Shown here piece by piece: positions 22,101 through 34,300 of a DNA stretch of 64,000 nt (the stretch's first letter is position 1; every line of letters starts with the position of its first letter). A program made the position numbers and the translations under genes. The notes under the pieces are model-generated. The model was not told the origin of the DNA, did not search any database, and was given only the letters and a program-made list of their open reading frames with translations. The stretch spans positions 42,616,766 to 42,680,765 of the forward strand of contig CM076147.1 in NCBI GenBank assembly GCA_038025085.1. The letters run 5' to 3'. This DNA is from Tetragonia tetragonoides (Eukaryota; Streptophyta; Magnoliopsida; Caryophyllales; Aizoaceae).

Positions 22101-24769
22101 TAATTTCAATTTAGCCGACATACTTCCATCCTATGTGTAACATCTTTTTCGACTACTGTAGCTCTTTAGAGTAACAAACTCATGATCTAATATAGTAATA
22201 CTTTTACGTATAGAAGTCTGGAATACAATGAGTTGTTGCTATTGTTATAAGGTCACCCCAAAATAACTTTGTGCATTTGTAAAGCACTAATCTATTTTAC
22301 ACCTCCATATTATATAACAGCACATAAGAGTTCAAACATGTACCATTTAAGATAACATTTCACATTATACAGAAAGAAAACAAATACCATTGAATCTAAT
22401 TTTCAAAATCATGTTTATCCGAGTCAACGCACAATTAAAGTTTAGCATCCAGTAAATAAGTCGATGGTGATCTACTTACTGTCCCAGCAAGCGCATAGGC
22501 AACAACTAATGGAGGGGAAGCAAGATAATTGGCTCTCGTCAGTGGGTGAACACGCCCTTCAAAATTACGGTTCCCAGAAAGCACGGCGGAAGCAATAATA
22601 TCTGTAAAACAAATCAACATTGTATGTCAGAATAATTTGGCCCCGTTCAACAATTGTATGTGAGAGAGCACAAGGAACAGATGCTATACCCATGCAAGCA
22701 CAACCATATCAAGTTTCTAGGGTGCTACAAGAAGCTTGTTCACTAATTAAAGGTCACAAAATGTACTTTATCACAACAAAAGAACTGCAATCATTGCAAA
22801 TTACTCAGACTGTGCAGCCTACATACTAGCATAATTACTCGGTATAATTTGAAACTTTGATTACAAGATTAAATTCCAACCACCAAAACAACAGTTCAAA
22901 AGCACAAATATAAAGACTGACCGTTCTCTGTAATTGCTGCAGAGACTGATTCATCAAGGTCTCCAGAGTTTCCAATACAAGTTGTGCAACCATATCCAAC
23001 AATTTGGAATCCCTGTTGATTCAAGTACTTCTGCAGCCCACTATAAACATACAAACAAAAAGAAAAAGAATTTAATTCATATGCAATCACCAAAAGCAAA
23101 TGACATGATAAGATCCAAAAAAACAAAAGGACATGATGCAATATCCATGTCTTGAAGATCAAAACAAATACCTCTTGAGAAGATATTTTGTAACTACCCC
23201 TGAACCAGGAGCAAGACTGGTTTTGACCCAGGGCTTGACCTGATAATAAAAGTAGAACAGAACCTTCAGAAGAACATCATATTGAAAAGAGCAAAAATGA
23301 TGAAAAGAAAACAAAACAGAGACATGCTAGCATACAAGAACAAATGTGTCCAACAATGGATAAAATGGTTTTAACTTAGAGCACTTCAGACTGACAAACA
23401 CCAATTAGCCAGACAACTAAACCAAATAGATTTTTCTGCACCTTTTTTTAACAATTCCCAATAACAAAAATTCCCTTCATGGAACCAACTCACTAGCCCA
23501 AGCCAAACTGGACAATGGGCTAGATAGCACACATATAAGAGAGAAAGATAGGCGCAAGGACTTGAACCCCACTCCCACCCCTCAATATGTGATCTAGAGA
23601 GCTGTACCATCAGAGCTCCCCATAATTTGCTCCTCTAGTACCATGAATTGTGTGTCTCACTTGCAATTCACCACCCATTTATCTTTCGTTCGCACATAAT
23701 CACCTCAAAAATGTCATTCACATCAGGATTAAAATCATTCCAAGGTGAGGCATAAGGTGCAAAATTGCCACACATCGGGAATCTAAATTGTTCAATTAAA
23801 CTACAAGTACCACAACGACCCGAAAAATGCAGCCCAAAACTGAAGGGCAAGAAATTAAGGTTTTCAAGAGCAAGGATTGACTGCAAGACAATTCATCGGA
23901 CGGATTTGTTTCGTAAGAACTCAAAAGTCACTAACCTCCAAACCTAGCTCACAAGCTTTCTTCGCAACCAAAGCAGCACCCAGCATGACACTAGGGTTTG
24001 ATGTGTTTGTGCAGCTTGTAATTGCTGCTATGACAACGCTCCCATGCTTTAACTCAGCAGGCTGACCATGGAAAGAAAACTTTGCCACTTTCTCCTGCTC
24101 TTCCTTTGGAACAGCAAAACCCTGCAACAACTTGAACTGTCAAGACACATGCAGAAGGCAATGGGAACTGGAAACGAAACTGGATACACAGTCTAACAAA
24201 GAAGCATTTGCTAAGGTGAGTAAAGTTACCCGCAAGAAAAACTAAGAAAACAATCTAAAGGACAAAAATGGTTCTGCTGTTTTCACCTTAAAACCGACTT
24301 TGTTGTTAAGACAAGCATGCCAGTCACCCTTCATCTCTCTCAATGTGACACGGTCATGTGGCCTGCCAAAAAAAGTTAAAAGTGGGCTCAATCATAAGGC
24401 ACAATGATGATGGATCACCACAGACAAAGGCATAACATCTACTCATTTGCAAATTTAAAAGTGTACCGTTTTGGTCCTGATATGCAAGGTTCTACATCTG
24501 CTAGGTCCAACTCCAGATAAGATGAGTACACTCTTTCTTGTTGAGGCTGGATTACAAGTATTCACTTTTTCAAATTAGACCACATAGTTCCAAAAACCTA
24601 TATAATTAGATACAAACAACGAAATGATATGTACCTCGTTGTAGTCAACAAACATTTTGTTTGCACGCAAGTATGATTCAATCATAGACACCTGTAAATT
24701 AATGAACACAAATGGAGAAAGTCAGTATGAAACCGAGGACCACACTTCGATTTAGCAAAATAGGATCTC

Positions 24770-24821
<52 letters not shown>

Positions 24822-27800
24822 CTCACAGTATCATCACTTCTTCCTGTCAATTTCAGGTACTCCAAAGTAACATGATCGACAGGGAAGAACCCCATGGTTG
24901 CCCCATATTCCGGAGACATGTTTGCGATGGTAGCCCTGTCAGCAAGTGACAACTGCCCCAAACCCTGACCTATACGCATAAGAAACGCATAAACTTCTTT
25001 GCATAATGATACTACTGAAAACTGTAAGCATCCACAAACAATTATCAGTAAACTTACCATGGAACTCAACAAACTTGCCTACCACACCATGCTTTCTCAA
25101 CATTTGCGTCACTGTCAAAACCAAGTCAGTGGCTGTGACACCATCGCGCAATTTCCCACCCAACTTAAATCCGACGACACCAGGTAAAACCATGCTCATG
25201 GGCTGCCAAGTTAAACCGAAAAATTATATAAGATGAACTGTTGAGCTTTTCATTCAGCGACCAAAGGCTAAGACCATAATGCAGATTAGGATGGAGGAAA
25301 AGAGATAACCCCATGATACATCAGGTGACTTGACATAACAAAGTTATGCATATCAATTAAGGTGAACATGGAACCATACAACCCTTTCACAAGTTATTTG
25401 TTCTGGAGTATCTTTCCCTGATATGAGAGGGGAGGAACAAAGGAAAGCATACAACATCTCAATCATTCAACTTAAGACAATTGTTTCTGGCAGACCACAG
25501 TACAGCAGAGAGAACAGAATTGACCAGAGCTGGAAGCTTCTGAATTAGTTGGTGCGAGAAGGGGTTGAACGCATGAGATTTCTACACGGATGAAGGCCTT
25601 GGGGTAAATGACGACCCACAAAATATGAAGCATGATTTCCGAAATTTATGACAGGAAATTGCATGAAGTTCATATGAAATATTCCGAAAGGAACTAGACA
25701 AATCATTAAGATGCCTAAGAGACTGCAATTTCCGTACCTCAGCAGTCAGCGCCCAAGCAACCCAATGTATGTTTTTTCTTTTTCCGAAATTAAATATCAA
25801 CCAAACCTCAATTGACTTAGAAAAACCTTTTACCATAGAAGTATGTTACATGATGAAAATGAAGAAACACAAGTTAGCAACACTGACCTGACCAAGCATA
25901 GTTGCCTCAGCTTCAATTCCTCCAACTCCCCATCCAGCAACTCCTAGCCCATCAATCATAGTTGTGTGAGAATCAGTACCAACCACGCTGTCAGGATACA
26001 AAAGCCCCTCAGTGTTGAAGACTACCCGTCCAAGATACTCCAGATTAACCTGTCATTTCATCAACAAGAACAAGATGAATAGGTAGCATTCTAGTTTGTC
26101 AGGCATTGTGCAAGGAGTTCAGAAATAGAAGGAACAGAACAAAATATTATTGAACCAACGATATAAAGCTGAGGTAACGGGAAATATGATGATGCAACAG
26201 ATACTATTAAAATGATTTAACAGCAATTGAACACATTTTAGAATCATGATCAATTTCGTAACAGAAGCATAATAATACAGATCCAAGCAGAATCAGTGGT
26301 GATGCAGGATTCTCCTACCTGGTGAACAATACCAGAACCTGGTGGAACAACGAGCATGTTACGGAAAGCAGTTGATCCCCACTTAAGGAAACCAAATCTC
26401 TCTTTGTTCCTCTTAAATTCAAGTTCCATATTTGATTGAACTGCATTCTCCGATCTAGCTACGTCAACTTGAACTGAATGATCAATGACAAGATCCACAG
26501 GAACCTACATAAAGTATGAAATTTCAGATACATACACTTGTGCAAGTGTAGAATATATACAGTATATTTCCATCATAACAAGATGTTTGCAAGGCAATAG
26601 CTTCATTTAGTAAAAAAATGAATGTGTGTCAGGATTAGGTAAAACAGCAAAACTGCTGTTTTACCCTTAATTGGGAAATTACATCGAAGGTCTATCTATT
26701 AAGTCAGGGCTATAGCTCATGAGCTATGATTTTCACCAAAAGAGAAAGGTACGACAAACAAAGAGAAAGAGAAGATAACAAACCAATGGGTTGATCTTGT
26801 TGGGATCACCGCTAAGATTCTTCATAGCATCCCTCATTGCAGCCAAATCAACCACAGCTGGCACTCCGGTAAAATCCTGGAGATGAAAAGTGATACTTCA
26901 GATATCAGTTTATGACTGACAACTCTGCAAAACCTACACCTCAGAAGACTCAATGTACGAACCTGAAGAAGAACACGGGCAGGCTTAAAGGGGATTTCAA
27001 CTTGTTTGGGTGCACTGTTTTCCCAGTCAATGATTTTCTCCACATCATCCTTAGTAACTTGGAATCCATCACAGTTGCGAATGGCAGATTCCAACAAGAT
27101 CCGGATAGAGTAAGGCAACTTCTCTGAGATATTGTGAACAGTCAAGATAGATGATTAGAAATTAATGATACCCACAATTGAGAAGCTAAAATGTAACAAT
27201 CAATTGTAAAAGTATATACAATTATTTTGCATTACTAAGACAACGTACCAATTCTAGGATCATTCAGAGCTGGTAGACTGTAGAACTTTCCGAACTCACC
27301 GCCTCCAGGCTTGGGGAGACTAGTGAAGATTTGCTTGAAGGGATGCTCGGCAGCTGAGAATTGTCAATCAAGTCACAACAGTTAGATAACCATCATGGAA
27401 TCTACTTCAAAAAAAGAGTCACATAATAAGAAGAAAGGTCATCATCACAGCAGATGATTAACCTAAATATTGACATCCAAAACAACTGACCCCAATGCGA
27501 AACAAAATGTTAAAACTGACACCAAAATTGACATTCAATTGAACAAAATGTCCAAAAACAAAAAAAAAAACGAGTTCTAGACTTATAGTACATCATATAA
27601 GGCTTAATTGGCTTCACTCGTTTTCAGATTCAGATTCGTGTGATCATATCCGATTCAAGTAAGTATCGCATAATTACGCAAAATGACAATTCATCACATC
27701 TTTTCACTCCTTGATTAAAACATAAAACATGTATTTTTACGGAAAGTGGAAGAGAATAAACAAACATCAACAGATGTCATCAGCAGTCAAAATCAACGGA

Positions 27801-28422
27801 TGAGAATAAATCAAATCAAACACGACCGACTTAACAAGATTCATTTCCTTACTTATTTGATTTGATCAATTATTATTAAAATTTTAAAATCCAAATGTCA
27901 ACCAATTTATTAATCACTCACTCAATCATACTTCTTCATTTCCAGTACATAATTACTCAATTCAGATCAATCACCGATCACAAATCAACATAAAAGGAAA
28001 TAATAAAAAAGAAAAAAGAGATCAATCGAGAAAATTAATTAATTAGGTTAATTAATTAAAAAATTACCCATAGTAGCGATCCTGCGTTGAAAGCGTTCGA
28101 TAACCGGAGCAACAGTTCTGGCTTGAGCTCTCAAAGTAACCGGCGATCGCCAGTCAACACCGTGACTCCACTTAGGAACAGAAGAGCGAAGAGATCGAAA
28201 CGCAGAAGAGTAACTGAGAGAACGAAAACCGGAAACCGATTGAGAAGGTGAAGAAGATCTGAGAAGCGGCGATTGCGAAGAAGGAGAGAAAACCCTAGAA
28301 ATTGATGATGGTGATGATGAAGATGAAGAGAGAGAAGATACGAAACGGTGTCGTGCTGCTCTTAGTAATGGGGAGGATGAAGAAGATGATGATATTCGAT
28401 GGGTAGTTGTTGCCCCTATCAT
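19138..28422 (-). CDS. ACO: Aconitate hydratase (aconitase), mitochondrial type, complete
   Basis: Aconitase interconverts citrate and isocitrate through cis-aconitate using a [4Fe-4S] cluster. Twenty exons, listed from the start, are 28422-28068, 27353-27249, 27123-26963, 26876-26784, 26504-26319, 26049-25888, 25202-25058, 24969-24827, 24691-24635, 24546-24467, 24362-24287, 24121-23936, 23239-23172, 23040-22922, 22601-22480, 20644-20546, 20447-19968, 19781-19683, 19580-19338 and 19206-19138. They total 3048 nt (1015 aa) with GT/AG borders and consistent phase. A Ser/Arg-rich N-terminus of about 115 residues looks like a mitochondrial presequence. Cluster cysteines lie in [12 protein letters not shown] (exon 12) and [12 protein letters not shown] (exon 14). 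The active-site [15 protein letters not shown] is in exon 18, and [13 protein letters not shown] in exon 6. The protein ends [10 protein letters not shown]. Plant aconitases may also act in the cytosol. A broken copy lies at 46.8-57.8 kb. Confidence 0.97.
20895..21010 (-). mobile_element. SINE with (TTG)n tail in aconitase intron 15
   Basis: Read on the minus strand, the sequence has GGAAACAGCCTACTGTGC, then GGTTAGGCTGCGTCC, and finishes in TTGTTGTTG (plus-strand 20895-20905). This pattern fits the widespread plant SINEs with TTG tails. The remnant of the same insertion is seen in the pseudogene copy near 47320-47430. Confidence 0.6.
23460..23630 (-). mobile_element. tRNA-derived SINE-like sequence in aconitase intron 12
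   Basis: The minus strand carries an A-box-like GAGCTCTGATGG (near 23617-23606) and a B-box GGTTCAAGTCC (23578-23568). A degraded partner occurs in the pseudogene near 48455-48520. The ends are not resolved. Confidence 0.45.
24772..24819. repeat. (GA)n microsatellite next to a 5' splice site
   Basis: About 23 GA units lie in aconitase intron 8. On the transcribed strand this is a CT tract starting a few bases after the GTGAGCTCC donor of exon 8. The pseudogene has only about four GA units at the same place (49647-49656). Confidence 0.95.
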
Positions 28423-28563
28423 GACTTTCTTGTAGTCGTGTGTGTTTTTAAGAGATAGAAAGAGAAATAAATCTCTATCGTTCAGGAATGGGGCAGATTG
28501 ATTGTTTTGTTTTTCTTTGATTTAATTCAATTCACTGTTGCCGATATAATTTTTGTCAGAAAT

Positions 28564-28566
<3 letters not shown>

Positions 28567-28598
<32 letters not shown>
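28567..28598. repeat. (GA)n microsatellite in the aconitase 5' region
   Basis: About 16 GA units lie roughly 150 bp upstream of the aconitase start codon, followed by further GA-rich sequence to about 28660. On the coding strand it is a CT-rich leader or promoter tract, common upstream of plant housekeeping genes. Confidence 0.9.
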
Positions 28599-28600
<2 letters not shown>

Positions 28601-30002
28601 AAAAAACCCTAACCGAGAAAAAAGGAAAAATACATGAGAGAGAAAGAGGAGAGAGAATGGGGAGGAAGGTGCCAAAAGGCGTCACAGCGAATGAGCTGTA
28701 TTAATGGCAGCGACTACTAAATACTACTGGGAAAATGGGAAAATGAAAGGACCAATGGGCTAGGGTATTTATTTATTTATTTCCGGAATATTATTATTAT
28801 TTCTTGCTTTTTTAGGGTTTTTATTTTATACGGTGTGACGCATATAAATGGGTATTTGATTATTTCATTATTTTTGGGGTGATGGGGGTTTTTGATATGA
28901 GAGCCGTTTGATTGGGGGGTTTGAGGAGAGAGAAAAAGGGTGATGATGGTGAAAGGCGGTGCGAATGGGTAGGATAAGATTGGACGGAAATGTGTTTTTG
29001 ACTTTTTTCTAATGAGTGTTGCACTTTATTTTTTGATAATTCCCTCGGACCTAGCCGCCTAGGTCGTGTGTCCTGGAGCGTGGCCTCCACAAGTTTACTT
29101 TTTCTTTTTTTTCTTTTTTTTTGTTTGAGGTGTTCCACAAGTTTACCTCACTAAAATTGGGAATTTTTTTCTTTTTTTTTTGGTAGTACAAGACAATTTT
29201 GACACTTCTTTAATAAATTATATTTATTTATTCAAAAAATAATATCTAAAAAATCAATTGTTTTATTTTTACAAAATTTACTACAAGTGTTTACGATATT
29301 ACTAAAAAAAAATTGGTTACATCTTGTTTTGTGATTTTTTATTGAGATAGAAATATTATGGAAAAAGCGTGAGGACGGGATAATCCGTAGTAATAATTAT
29401 CTATCTCATTTGACACATCTTATTTTGAATTTATTTTATTATTAAATTTAGATGTATCATATATGATAAAATCACAGACGAATAGGACATTGTTGGGATA
29501 GAGAGTGGTACGTACAATGTGACAAATGATTTAGACTGGATAATCTGATAAAAGTGGAATTTGGCACTCCTTTAATAAACACCAAATCAAATTTATCAGT
29601 ACACACAAGACACAATTAAACCCAATCAAAAACCACAATTATTTTCATGAAAACTTACATTTGTTTTCAAAATAACTTAAATTGTTTCAACAACCAGATT
29701 CCTAAATATATTCATCTAGGAAAATATTTTGTTGACCCAGTGGGTGACTAACTCACTTTAAAATTGTGTCTATCTTTCTCCTACTTTAATTGCTATTTTG
29801 AAAATAGATGAGAGAGAATTGTGAAAATAGAGGAGAGAGTTAAATACATTAAGGTGGTGGGTTGTCAACTCAGTAAGTGAATGTATCATTCTCCATTCAT
29901 CTATTTTATAATGAGACATCTTTATGCATCATGTATATTGTCACCTAGGAATCCAATCAAAGTCACTTTAATCAATGGACCACATTATGGACCAAAAGTC
30001 AT

Positions 30003-30058
30003 AAACCCCCAAGAGCATAAGTGATAGCCTAAACCCCCAAGAGCATAAGTGATAGCCT
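30003..30058. repeat. 28-bp exact tandem duplication
   Basis: Units 30003-30030 and 30031-30058 are identical and contain CAAGAGCATAAGTGATAGCC. The DNA is intergenic. Confidence 0.9.
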
Positions 30059-31340
30059 AATCAATTAAATAATTAAGAGAGTTTTTTTAGCGGAATTAAA
30101 AACTCCAAATCAATTTTGTTTGTTTATTAGTTTCACCAAACTAATAATAATATGAGATTCTTTTGCACATGATATTGCAAGCACTTGAGATGTCAGTCTA
30201 TGTGGTGACATATGCATGTAAACGAAATTTCAATTGGTATTGCTAGTGCTATGGTGGTACGCATTAGTTATTATTTTACTTATTTTATTCCGTTCACTCA
30301 TCAACTTCAAAGCTTATAATAGGGAGCGACGAGGAAAAAAGAACTAAAAATTGAGATGATCAAATCTTTCACAACAAATAGAACACGACAAAAAGTGGAG
30401 AAACGAGGAAAGATTTCTCTTTTCGATAGGCTTTGTGTAGAACGGACCTATCTCGTGAGCAGGAGTGGGACAAAGGGGAGTGAGGAGAAAAATGCGAGTA
30501 GTTGTTAGCAACTTAGTACTTGGCAATATAATGTTGTGAGGAGTGCAAAAGGGTGTCACTGATGATGAAATCTCCCATTCATTCCATGATTCTAAACTCT
30601 ACTTGATCAATGGCGACAATTGATGATGAAGGGTCCTACTGGACAAACCCACAAAGGTCGGTCCTCAGCAGTTCTAAAACTAAAAGCAACCTTCGAAGAA
30701 CATATTGGTGTACATAAGAATGGTCTAAGTTGGGGCGCATGTGCTCGGCTAGCTGGGGTACTTGACCCTGCCCCTTCACCAGCCCAAAAAGGTCAATTCC
30801 ATTCCTAGGTTCTTATTCTTTCAACCAAATTATCCCTTCCTTTATAAAGTCTAACCCCACACTTTTAGCTAATAATAGTAGCAGGTGTAATGGTCAATTC
30901 ACCATTTTAATGGCAAGTGGAGGCTTGGGAGATGCATCAACATGACTTTGAAGAATACAATGAGAGACTTTTATATAATTTTCGGGTTCAAATAACCCGA
31001 AACCCGAAGGCTTTCTGAAGCATATAGGATTACAATAAATACAACAACTATGCATATTCTACAATCAAAAACCAAAAGCCCAACCTCAATCAGTGGATCT
31101 GATACATGGAATCTGGAAATTCTTCTCTCTTATGATGTCCCATTTCAGTGTTGCAAAACTCAAGGAACAGAACATGTGTCTGCAGTTGTAATATATGAGC
31201 CGCCAGAGAAAGCTCGGAGATGTCAAATTCTGAATATAAATTTGCCAAGTTATGAGCTTCCATACGTGCATTTCATCAGAACCACGAGCACGATGTTGTA
31301 GAGTGTTGATTGAGAAGAAGGAATGCCTCAAAATTCATCA

Positions 31341-34300
31341 CTATGAGGGTGGCTGCCATGTTCCAGGCTTGTAAGATGGGCCTGATCCCGTTGGCTCAGT
31401 AGTCCTGAAAAATAGGATATTATTAGAACAAAGAACCAGTACTTGACTTTTCAGGTTGGCACCAAGAAACACTCTCATATCAAACTCTCCCATGCACAAG
31501 TGACAATGAAGAGAGATCTTGGGTACATTACCGTGGTTCCTGGCTCTCCTGAGGTGGGACTGTGCTCTCCTCCTCTGTTGCTTCAGCTTCTCTGCAATAT
31601 CACAGATGGGCTCAATGAACGTCAATATATCTAGATGCACTTTCACAAAGGGCAATAGGGATCGACTGACCAATGAGTGTATCGTAAAAATCACATGCAT
31701 GTTTAAGAAATTATAATTTAAATAGGGCCCAATACATCTGAGAAACACAGAAGACGAAAAAACTAAACAATCTGCTTAATGTGTAACAGCCGAACAAGTC
31801 ACTGAACACTTGTGAAACAATTCTGACAATAGGAATGGATTACGAAAAAAAACAATGTGAGTTGCCCTATTACTGCTCAAAGTAGGCCAAGCATTACAGT
31901 CAGAGATCAGTTTTTTATGCAAGAGCCTGATGATGAAATTCATGATTGCTGAGAAATTGCACGAGGAAGGACAAGGCTCAACAACTGCAAGGCATTTGGA
32001 CATGATTTCTTTACCAAGGGAAACGAAACTAAGAAGGGGTCATGCACAATTCCTAGACACTAGTCCGACAAGAAATCCTCTATAAACGAGTGATAAAAAT
32101 AAGATCTGAAGAGAAACAAACATATGCCATGGAGCCCAGGCCTGAAAGTTGTTGAAGTGTCAAAGAAAAGATAATCCAATAGTAGCAGAACGTGGCGTTC
32201 CAAGTTCTTAAGAAGCTTATACATTTATGTTTTGATTTGTAACCCAAACAATTACATCTTGACAACACTAGCTTGGCTGATAACCGTGTTTCCCAGAACT
32301 TTATTTTTTCAAAATAACATACAAGTTGTCTCACCCACCTCATATCACCAGCTGCTCCAGATGCATCCTCAGGTTTAACAGCTGTAGGAGAAGAGATTTC
32401 AATCAAATAAATCCTCACTGAAGAAGTTATATTAAAGATTTAAAGGTACGACTCAAGAAAAAATACAAAAAGAAAAGAATAAGGGAAAAAAGTCCTAAAT
32501 TTCACGATAGCATTAGCATGTTTCACTTAAAAGGTTACTAGAGATGCATTTTTTTTAGATGACATGGGTATCCAAGTTTTGCTTGACAACCTTGACTAGT
32601 TACTACTCCCATGGGCCCTGTAGTTAACAACCAGGAAAACCTTAGTGGCCGGGGACTCAAACTTGGGACCTCTGAAATAGATTTCGAAGGTTTCACCAAA
32701 TGAGCTACCCCCTCAGGGTTAGGTTACTAGAGATACATGCAGTGAGGTACTGACTAGAATAAGAAGAATGGCTAGAAGTTAGAACAGAGGACTAGTCCAC
32801 CATACAATCAGGGTATAATGAGGTCCTTGTCAAACCTATCAGCACGCTCTAGTATTAAGCAACTAGCATATGACATTTACCTGACAATACCTTCTCTAGA
32901 CTGTTCATCCAGGGAATTTCTGAGCTCAACAACAGCCAACACCCCCCAACAGCCTTAATTTTCCACCCATGAGGGTGCAGGGAAAGGTTTTGCTCATCAA
33001 GTGCAATTTAGGCAAGGAATACACAATACCTTCTGACTGAAGTTGCCGAAGGAAGCTTTGCAAATCTGGACCTCCACCTTTACCTGTAAATTTTTTAACA
33101 GAGAGACATTATTTGCAAAGTCAATTCATTCCAAATGAAGGGTCTAAGGAAAGCACTGGAATACTGGTACGATATGAAGTATGGACATCAGACAATCTTG
33201 AAATTGCCAACATGTTGTTTCTGCTACCTACCAGTACCAGCTATCTTGCCATGGTAAGTACTTCCCTGAAGAGCTCTTCTTTGTTCCTCCTCTTTCTTTA
33301 GACCTTTATGATGAAAACAAAATACGTCAAGGCCTTGACAGAAAATTAAAGGAAATGGTAATGATGGAATGCAAGCTTTATGCAGAGGAAGAATACGATG
33401 ACAACTACAGGGGGACAGGGAGAAGAAAAGTAAAAGAAGGTAGCATACAAAGAGGAGGGGTGGGGGAATTAGCCTCTCTATAAAGATCAACTTCTTGCTG
33501 CATTCTTTCGATTAGCCGTCATAGACATTCCTAGAGTTCTCAAACCCAAAATCAATCTCACGATTACAACCAGAATAACTTATTCATTTGGGTACCAAAA
33601 GAAGATAGAATTAAATCGCTAGAGAGTCATTACATAGTCTTCGAAAGAACACTTCTGTAAGGTTAGCTTTCCAAGCAGTCATACAACTAGGTCTAATCAA
33701 GCCACTAGTTACAACCAGAATATTCAGGGCCACATATATCAGTTTTTCGGCTTACATGACTAACAAATTGTTACTGTGTTGGTCATACACCAAGAAATAT
33801 CTTCCCCAATTCTGCAATGTTATCTCAGGTAGGACACCCCCCTCTAATTAATAGGTTGGCATTTGGCAACTTGGCATCTCCAATGGTGCAGTTCAAGATG
33901 CAGCTACTAGCCTTCTAGTGCCTACTATTAAAAAGTCTATCAAAGATACATTGCTGTGTGGATGATTCTTTGTTTGCAGGAAAGCAATAAAATGAATGTA
34001 AGAGCATCAAGCTATTCATCACCAGCTTAAGAAAATACCCAACTTAATGTACTACGGAGTAATTTATAAGAGAAAACAAGAACAAGAGATTATTCTAAGA
34101 GATTATTCTGAGAAAGTAATAGCTCTCATGGAATTTATGAAGAATGCTAGCATGTGTACAACTTCAATTGGCAGTCAAAATGGAAGAAGTTAGCTACCAA
34201 AAAGAAGTAGAGGAGGTTGAAGGACTTTCCATGCTTTAAGCAGAGAACCAATGAGAGGTGCTAGTAACAAGAAAGGAAAAAGAGGTGCGATTTTGGATAA

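Larger units (their letters stand above)
28423..31340. other. Aconitase promoter and intergenic DNA
   Basis: The aconitase promoter and 5' UTR occupy roughly the first 330 bp, since homology to the duplicated copy ends near 28745. They contain a (GA)n tract at 28567-28598. I see no clear TATA box. The rest is AT-rich DNA with no recognised gene. It contains a 28-bp tandem duplication (30003-30058) and T-rich tracts near 29100-29180. Confidence 0.6.

Noticed and set aside
28498..28704. A 68-codon ORF in the aconitase promoter
   Set aside because: It is mostly an Arg-Glu run translated from the GA microsatellite.
28860..29138. A 92-codon ORF on the minus strand
   Set aside because: It is basic, low-complexity sequence with no homology that I recognise and no splice context.
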